64,000 nt of DNA, from positions 72,959,376 through 73,023,375 of the forward strand of contig OY754339.1 of assembly GCA_963573305.1 (NCBI GenBank). The letters run 5' to 3'. The position numbers were made by a program, and so were the translations under genes. How positions within the stretch are numbered: the first letter of the stretch is position 1; each line of letters opens with the position of its first letter. Source of the stretch: Pyrrhosoma nymphula. Lineage: Eukaryota > Arthropoda > Insecta > Odonata > Coenagrionidae. This document shows positions 61,293-64,000 of the stretch, piece after piece. The notes under the pieces were generated by a model. The model worked only from the letters and a program-made list of their open reading frames with translations, ran no database searches and was not told where the DNA came from.

Positions 61293-63180
61293 CAGTGGAA
61301 CCTGGTTAGGACATTCCTCCTTAGCACGTTTTCCTCCTTATCACGTTGATTTATCCCTGTCCCGTAATCATAGGGACAAAATACAGGTAAAATTATTTGG
61401 TTACTACGTTATAAATACTGGCGCTTCCGTGGTTAGTATGTTCAATAACTTGCCGTTAACCAACCCGATCACCATTTTTCTAGTAGGATTTAGTCACGCA
61501 AACAACCAAAACTCGCGAGTTAATATACTAAATATTAAACCTTAGCATTTGCATGTTAATCCATATACATTCCTATTTTTGTGGCGTGACGTAAAACAAT
61601 ACACAGCGGATTAGCGGGAGTGTAGTTTTTGAGCGGGCAGTCATTCATAATGCACGTTTTGTGATCGTAAGGACAGTTAAAACGGAAAGCAAACGAGTTG
61701 TGAAGCAGATTACAACTGCAGAAAAAATTCAAATTCTGGAAGAAGCTAAAAGAAATTTACCCGTCAAAAGAGTAGAATTGGCGCGAATGTTGAACATTCC
61801 TGCATCCACTTTAAGCACGAAAGTGGTCGTTGTGACAAAAAACGAAAGTGCATTCGCTAAGGGAAATATCCAGAATTAGAATCCATTCTCCTTAACTGGT
61901 GCAAACAAGCACAAAGTTCAAACGTGCCGTTTGATGGCTCCATCATCAAAGAAAATGCGTTGCATTTGGCTGTAAAAATGGGCATTGAAAATTTCCATGC
62001 CTCCAATGGTTGGATAGATGACTTCAAAAACAGACATGGATTAGTGTATAGGTGTGTGCGTGGTGAGGCAGCCAGTGTTAACCTTTATGTGGTTGAAACT
62101 TGAAAGAAAACGACCCTGCCCAAGCTGCTTAAAGGGTACAGCCCCGATGATATTTACAATGCTGATGAGACTGGTTTATTTTTTTAACTTACTACCAGAT
62201 CGAACGTATGCATTAAAAGGAGAAAAATGTCATGGAGGAAAATTAAGCAAGGAGAGACTAACAGTTCTGTTGTGCTGCAACGAGAGTGGAACTGACAAGC
62301 TAATGTCGCTTGTGATAGGGAAATCAAAACACCCGGGGTGTTTCAAGAACATTAAAACCTTTCCCTGTCAATACACAGCCAACCCTGCAGCATGGATGAC
62401 AACATTAATTTTTGAAACCTTTCTGCGTGGGTTAGATGCTAAACTGGGAGGCAATAACAGAAAAATCTAACTTTTTGTCGACCACTGTGCTGCTCATCCT
62501 GTCGATACAAGCTACTTAGAAACATCCGGGTTGAATTCTTCCCAGCAAACACGACGAGTCTCCTTCAGCCCCTTGACCAAGGCATCATCCGATGTTTCAA
62601 GCACAAATGTAGAAGACTGCTGGTACAAAAGAGGCTGGCCACCTTACAAACAGCTGAGTGGAAGATAGACGTTATGCATGTGATGCACTTCATCAAATAC
62701 GAATGGGATTTCGTGAACAGAAAAAAAATCACCAGTTGGTTTAAGGCAGCAGGATTTAGTCATATGGAGCCTGGCATTGTGGTTGACACGACACAAGAGG
62801 CAGAACCGACTTATTTTCCTCAATAGTGGCATCAGATTGCTGGAGAGGTGAATTTCGATGAGTACTGCAAGTGATCTTGATGTTTGCCAGACCATGTCGA
62901 TTGATGAGATTCACGAGCAGGAGTTGGTGGAAACAGATGATGAAGATGATGCCGAGCAAGGAAATGAGTCTGATTCATCTCTTACGCATCCAACTCTGAC
63001 CAAAATACTCGAGGCTATGGAGTACATGTGCCATTATTTGACAAGTGTTTTGGGAGCTGACGACGCTTTCACTCTCCACGCGAAGCTTGATGTGAGAATA
63101 TTGGAGCTCGGTACAAAAAATAAAAAGCAAGAGTACCTTGGACAATTTTTTAAAGTGAATATAAACCATTGAATTTTAAA
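61293..63180 (+). mobile_element. Tigger element with decayed transposase
   Basis: Left end CAGTGGAACCTGGTTAGGAC after TA. The transposase is broken into frames. CENP-B-type helix-turn-helix at 61700-61830 (TTAEKIQILEEAKRNLPVKR, then LARMLNIPASTLST). Catalytic part at 62155-62510 (DETGLFF, LPDRTYALKGEKCHGGKLSK, LFVDHCAAHP). Then NTTSLLQPLDQGII around 62550-62590 and an acidic C-terminus at 62858-63172 (EQELVETDDEDDAEQGNESD). The motif order matches TIGD/Tigger transposases. Several single-base frame changes break it, and no right terminus was found. Confidence 0.87.
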
Positions 63181-63535
63181 AATCTGTACGCAAAAAACAT
63201 GTCAATTTAACTGTTATAAATCGATATATCGATCTTACAATCGTTCTAATGGTATTATGCTAAGATTGAATGTTGCAGAAATTTAGGTAAATACAATGAT
63301 GGTACAATGTTTCAGAATTTTTTTATCAGTTTTAAAACAACTAATTAACATTATATTTAGGGCTATTTGACCTTAGGAAGTCTATATGACTTGGCAAAAC
63401 ATCTCTTTTTATCGATGAATCAAGGCGAAGCGATTTCGTTTTCATGCATTTATATTTCTGGGAAAGCTATGAAATGTAGTTATCATTCAGTTTGCATTCG
63501 CTTGGCAAATTAGTGCTTATTTTAAGCTTGAAAGT

Positions 63536-64000
63536 ATAATAATAATAACACAGCTTTATTGTTCTATAAGTCGTTGTTGACATAGAACATATTCAGAAAC
63601 ATTCATATTTACACATAATAACCTTTCACAATAGATTTACAGTTTTGTCCAAAACAAAACTCATCAGTACTATAATAACATTTATTAAGCAGTATTTCTT
63701 TGAGTTTTAATTTAAAAGAAGACACAGAGGACTTACATTTAAAGTTTGTAGGTAACTTATTGTACAAAAGTGATGCAGAGTGAATAATACCATTCTTACA
63801 TACAGCACGTGATTGTACTCGCAGGTGAACATTCTCCCTTCCACGAGTCAAGTGACTATCAACCATCAAGTTAGGAATGAACATAGATGGATACTTTTTT
63901 ACAAATAAACATGAGTGAAAAATATATATGCTGGTAAAGTCATGATATTCAGTTGCCTAAACAAAGGCCTTCCAGGGGTCCTGATGGGTACACTCAACAT
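63536..64000 (-). mobile_element. 3' end of a non-LTR retrotransposon ORF2
   Basis: The minus-strand frame 63609-63884 begins inside VDSHLTRGRENVHLRVQSRA and continues SASLLYNKLPTNFKCKSSVS and SFKLKLKEILL. The pattern H.TR....V...R......G..LYN.LP......S...FK..LK is the C-terminus of many non-LTR reverse transcriptase polyproteins (jockey/CR1-type). The element ends at 63536 in a TTATTATTATTAT tail. It extends left of its frame start, to at least the right window edge. Confidence 0.72.

Overview
The window is from an animal nuclear genome, most likely an arthropod and probably an insect. It has GT-AG introns of 0.1 to 20 kb, high AT content, and a dense mix of piggyBac, mariner, pogo/Tigger, Ty1/copia, tRNA-derived SINE and non-LTR remnants. 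I cannot name the species.

One host gene runs through the window on the + strand, and I recognise it as E(bx)/NURF301, the insect orthologue of vertebrate BPTF. BPTF is the large subunit of the ISWI-containing NURF chromatin remodeller. Sixteen internal exons can be placed: 1-177, 2240-2463, 2869-2934, 3168-3326, 12434-12580, 12684-12758, 13428-13561, 22726-22971, 24857-25165, 26175-26357, 34130-34244, 35381-35541, 55261-55453, 55799-55900, 58013-58247 and 60525-60691. All splice phases agree from one exon to the next, giving about 897 continuous codons. They cover the Gln/Thr/Pro-rich middle of the protein. The N-terminal part lies to the left of the window, and the C-terminal PHD fingers and bromodomain to the right.

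The introns hold almost everything else. Intron 4 (3.3-12.4 kb) has a dead PGBD4-like piggyBac gene. It also has a dispersed repeat (here R1) split at TTAA by a 3.8-kb non-autonomous piggyBac element, which itself carries a 672-bp insertion flanked by ACGT. Intron 7 (13.6-22.7 kb) has a 4.58-kb element with pogo-type ends, a possible piggyBac relic, and a 1.5-kb element built from ACAAGT-type words. Intron 10 (26.4-34.1 kb) has a tRNA-derived SINE, a minisatellite, a second R1 copy without the piggyBac, and several single pogo-type ends. Intron 12 (35.5-55.3 kb) is the main transposon nest: a mariner broken by a second copy of the same piggyBac family, a Harbinger-like MITE, and a ~10-kb minus-strand copia element broken by a Tigger, by a POGK-like pogo (itself containing a Tigger fragment) and by an unidentified ~540-bp segment. 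The right edge has a decayed Tigger and the 3' end of a non-LTR retrotransposon.

No transposon ORF is intact and no insertion hits an exon. The value of the window lies in the host gene model and in several insertions whose target sites, order and parent sequence can be read directly.
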